A DNA stretch of 16,725 nucleotides, taken from contig JAOMYS010000011.1 of assembly GCA_028372485.1 (NCBI GenBank), positions 1 through 16,725 of the forward strand. Direction: 5' to 3'. This document shows positions 14,904-16,725 of the stretch, piece after piece. The notes under the pieces were generated by a model, which did not search any database, was not told where the DNA came from, and saw nothing but the letters and a program-made list of their open reading frames with translations. The stretch's first letter is position 1. Every line of letters begins with the position of its first letter. The DNA is from Rickettsiaceae bacterium. GTDB taxonomy: Bacteria; Pseudomonadota; Alphaproteobacteria; Rickettsiales; Rickettsiaceae. A program made the position numbers and the translations under genes.

Positions 14904-15728
14904 CTAACTTCGGAGTAACTCGTTAATAGAAGTTTTTGATCTAGTTTTTTCATCAACTGTTTTTAATATTACAGCGCAGTATAAATTTGGTAGGTTAGGC
15001 TTATCAGCGGGCAGGGATCCTGGTACTATCACAGAGTAGGGTGGAACTCTGCCATATGTAATTTCTCCTGTGTATCGATCTACTATTTTTGTAGATGAGC
15101 CGATAAACACTCCCATACTAATCACTGCTCCTTCTTCCACAATAACTCCTTCTACTATTTCTGATCTTGCGCCTATGAAGCAGTTGTTCTCTATAATTAC
15201 TGGTTTTGCTTGAAGAGGTTCTAATACCCCACCTATGCCAGCTCCGCCAGAGATATGACAATTTGAGCCGACATAAGCACATGAACCAACAGTAGCCCAA
15301 CTATCTATAAGCGTGCCAGAGCCAATATGCGCTCCTATATTCACAAATGAAGGCATTATAACGGTGTTTTTTCCAAGATAAGCACCTTCCCGTACGAACG
15401 CTCCAGGGACTAAGCGTGTTTTTGAAGAGCGTAAAGTTTCCTCACTATTTTTGGTGAATTTAGGGGCAACTTTGTCGTACCATTTCATGCAGCCTCCATC
15501 GTAGTATGTCGTATCGGAAGTTTTGAAATAAAGCAATATAGCTTTTTTTATCCACTCATTTACGTGCCAACTATCGTTTGATTGTTCACAGACTGAGATT
15601 TTTCCTTCGCCTAATTTATCAATTACTTCGCTCACAATTTTTTTAATCTCTGCAAATTTATCAAGATCCTTCGTTATAGTGTCCTTGATTTGCCAAAATT
15701 TTTCAATTTCTGTGATATAGTGTTGCAT
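14904..15728 (-). CDS. dapD: 2,3,4,5-tetrahydropyridine-2,6-dicarboxylate N-succinyltransferase
   Basis: DapD transfers succinyl from succinyl-CoA to tetrahydrodipicolinate in the succinylase route to meso-diaminopimelate and lysine, needed for peptidoglycan. The 274 residues equal the E. coli length. An N-terminal helical domain (about 1-95) precedes a left-handed beta-helix of hexapeptide repeats (about 107-235: PGAFVREGAYLGKNTVIMPS and onward). D142 in TLIDSWATVGS and E190 in GARSEIVEG match the E. coli catalytic residues D141 and E189. GRVPPYSVIVPGSLP closes the domain. The ATG is well placed; AAGG lies rather far upstream. It diverges from the zinc-ribbon gene and is followed after 105 bases by tRNA-Leu. 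Its presence suggests the cell makes its own diaminopimelate. Confidence 0.97.
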   Translation of the reverse strand: MQHYITEIEKFWQIKDTITKDLDKFAEIKKIVSEVIDKLGEGKISVCEQSNDSWHVNEWIKKAILLYFKTSDTTYYDGGCMKWYDKVAPKFTKNSEETLRSSKTRLVPGAFVREGAYLGKNTVIMPSFVNIGAHIGSGTLIDSWATVGSCAYVGSNCHISGGAGIGGVLEPLQAKPVIIENNCFIGARSEIVEGVIVEEGAVISMGVFIGSSTKIVDRYTGEITYGRVPPYSVIVPGSLPADKPNLPNLYCAVILKTVDEKTRSKTSINELLRS

Positions 15729-15829
15729 GCTGGATATATACCTTGAATTAATTGATGAATAGCTATATTTTAACGTCTGTAATGGGAAGTCCTGGACATC
15801 CTATAAGAAACTAGAATAACAATCAAGAT

Positions 15830-16474
15830 ATGTATATCTCCTGCCCAGAATGTGATACGAAATTTGCAATAACAGATGAGCAAATCGGACAAAATGGAAG
15901 AAGAGTAAAATGCTCTAAATGTGGAAATATTTGGCATCATAAAACAATGCCAGAAAATGATATTCCTGAAGAGAAGATATTATCATCTCAATTGAACCAG
16001 AAGCATGATGTTTCTTCAGTCTCAGCTCCTTTTGGGAATGGTGTGAATTTACCTGCCTTACGTCCTGCAAAAATACCATATTATTTATACATGATGCCTT
16101 TCATTATGATAGGCTTAATCATATTGATGGTTACTATGATATTACCAAATGATTTTGGATCTGCGTCTCTCTTGAATAGTAACAATATAGTTTTAAAGGA
16201 TATTCAGATTCAGCATGATAAAAATATTGGTAAAATCATCGTGAATTATAAAATTCATAATATCTCTAACAAGCAAATGAAAGTACCGCTTGTCAGGATA
16301 AGATTACTAGATAAAACAGATCGTGTGGTAAAATCTTTGGTGGATGATAATACCCATATGGATATGTTGTCAGATCAATTTCTGCAAATTAAGACTGAAT
16401 TTGTACCTGCACCAAAATCAGTAGAAAATATAGACATGATGGTAGGAAACAAAATTGACTTTCTTTTGAGATAG
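15830..16474 (+). CDS. Zinc-ribbon (MJ0042-type) single-pass membrane protein
   Basis: The 214-residue protein begins with a zinc ribbon of the MJ0042 type: C5-x2-C8 (ISCPECDTKF) and C28-x2-C31 (VKCSKCGNIWHH). A charged linker runs to about residue 80. One membrane helix follows (about 84-106, YLYMMPFIMIGLIILMVTMI). A C-terminal beta-rich domain (about 118-212) has alternating strands such as KIIVNYKIHNIS and VPLVRIRLLDKTDRVV, reminiscent of the DUF3426 domain found behind such ribbons. The ribbon would face the cytosol and the C-terminal domain the periplasm. Such proteins are common in alphaproteobacteria, but their role is unclear. It is divergent from dapD. A possible promoter is TTGAAT-17-TATTTT at 15743-15771. 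The stop is followed by the third repeat island. Confidence 0.85.
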   Translation: MYISCPECDTKFAITDEQIGQNGRRVKCSKCGNIWHHKTMPENDIPEEKILSSQLNQKHDVSSVSAPFGNGVNLPALRPAKIPYYLYMMPFIMIGLIILMVTMILPNDFGSASLLNSNNIVLKDIQIQHDKNIGKIIVNYKIHNISNKQMKVPLVRIRLLDKTDRVVKSLVDDNTHMDMLSDQFLQIKTEFVPAPKSVENIDMMVGNKIDFLLR

Positions 16475-16513
16475 TGGATTTATTTTTTAACATGGGGGCA
16501 TTTGCACGTTCTA

Positions 16514-16705
16514 TGTCGTTCCGTGGAATAATTTCACCTCTACTGTCTTTCCGTAAGCGACTGTTAAGGGAGCTATACGGAATTTCTTCAGGTAACGCTA
16601 ATCTCCATGCTTTAGAGATCTCGTATAACTCGCAAAATGCTCGTTTACGAGATGACACAGGGTGGGGGCGCAAAAAAGAGCTCGTTCACGAGATGACAGT
16701 CCTGA
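16514..16705 (+). repeat. Composite palindromic repeat, copy 3, with an extra half B
   Basis: The leader (TGTCGTTCCGTGG, from 16514) is followed 30 bases on by half A (16544-16583), then a 27-base spacer and half B (16611-16658). In half B, TCTCGTA (16619-16625) pairs with TACGAGA (16646-16652). A second partial half B follows at about 16669-16698 (GCGCAAAAAAGAGCTCG ... ACGAGATGACAG). Half A differs from copy 2 at one base over 40. Confidence 0.85.
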
Positions 16706-16725
16706 GGATTCACGTATAATGATAT

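Noticed and set aside
16389..16673. Minus-strand open frame of 94 codons over the same repeat
   Set aside because: It is antisense to the zinc-ribbon gene end and the repeat, with no ribosome-binding site and no recognisable protein features.
16474..16719. Open frame of 81 codons with a GTG start running through the third repeat island
   Set aside because: It overlaps the stop of the zinc-ribbon gene and consists almost entirely of repeat sequence. The corresponding frame is broken in copies 1 and 2, where the spacer is 29 rather than 27 bases. Not a gene.

Overview
The window comes from an AT-rich alphaproteobacterium, most likely of the order Rickettsiales. The sliding clamp, the succinate dehydrogenase flavoprotein and the sdhCDAB layout look rickettsial. 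A polar organiser of the PopZ type lies beside tolC, an alphaproteobacterial arrangement. Three intergenic regions carry short palindromic repeats of the kind common in rickettsial genomes. I cannot fix the genus from sequence alone.

Layout. At the left end, dnaN and a secreted 2-oxoglutarate/Fe(II)-oxygenase-like protein lie on the minus strand. They diverge from a type II (eukaryote-like) glutamine synthetase on the plus strand. The complete sdhCDAB operon follows, behind a good sigma-70-type promoter at 3571-3599. The gap 7044-7690 is a repeat cluster, followed by infA. Two minus-strand genes then form a tight pair (240-aa unknown protein, then a methyltransferase with a lipoprotein signal, joined stop-to-start). 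They diverge from a plus-strand tolC / popZ-like / secreted acidic repeat protein cluster. A second repeat island separates this cluster from the convergent mgtE. On the minus strand, dapD, tRNA-Leu(GAG) and mgtE follow one another. A plus-strand zinc-ribbon membrane protein and a third repeat island close the window.

How the genes work together. Much is housekeeping: replication clamp, TCA cycle/respiratory complex II, translation initiation, lysine/diaminopimelate synthesis, Mg2+ transport and one tRNA. Glutamine synthetase adds ammonium assimilation. The accessory layer is a set of exported or envelope-linked products: the signal-peptide oxygenase, the lipoprotein-like methyltransferase and its partner, the TolC outer-membrane channel, and the disordered acidic protein with an 88-residue duplication. 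These are the best candidates for new biology, possibly host interaction, but no function can be proved here. No CRISPR array, transposase or toxin-antitoxin pair was seen. Several annotated starts lie downstream of the longest open frame (glnII, sdhA, infA, tolC), chosen from ribosome-binding sites, promoter position or family alignment.
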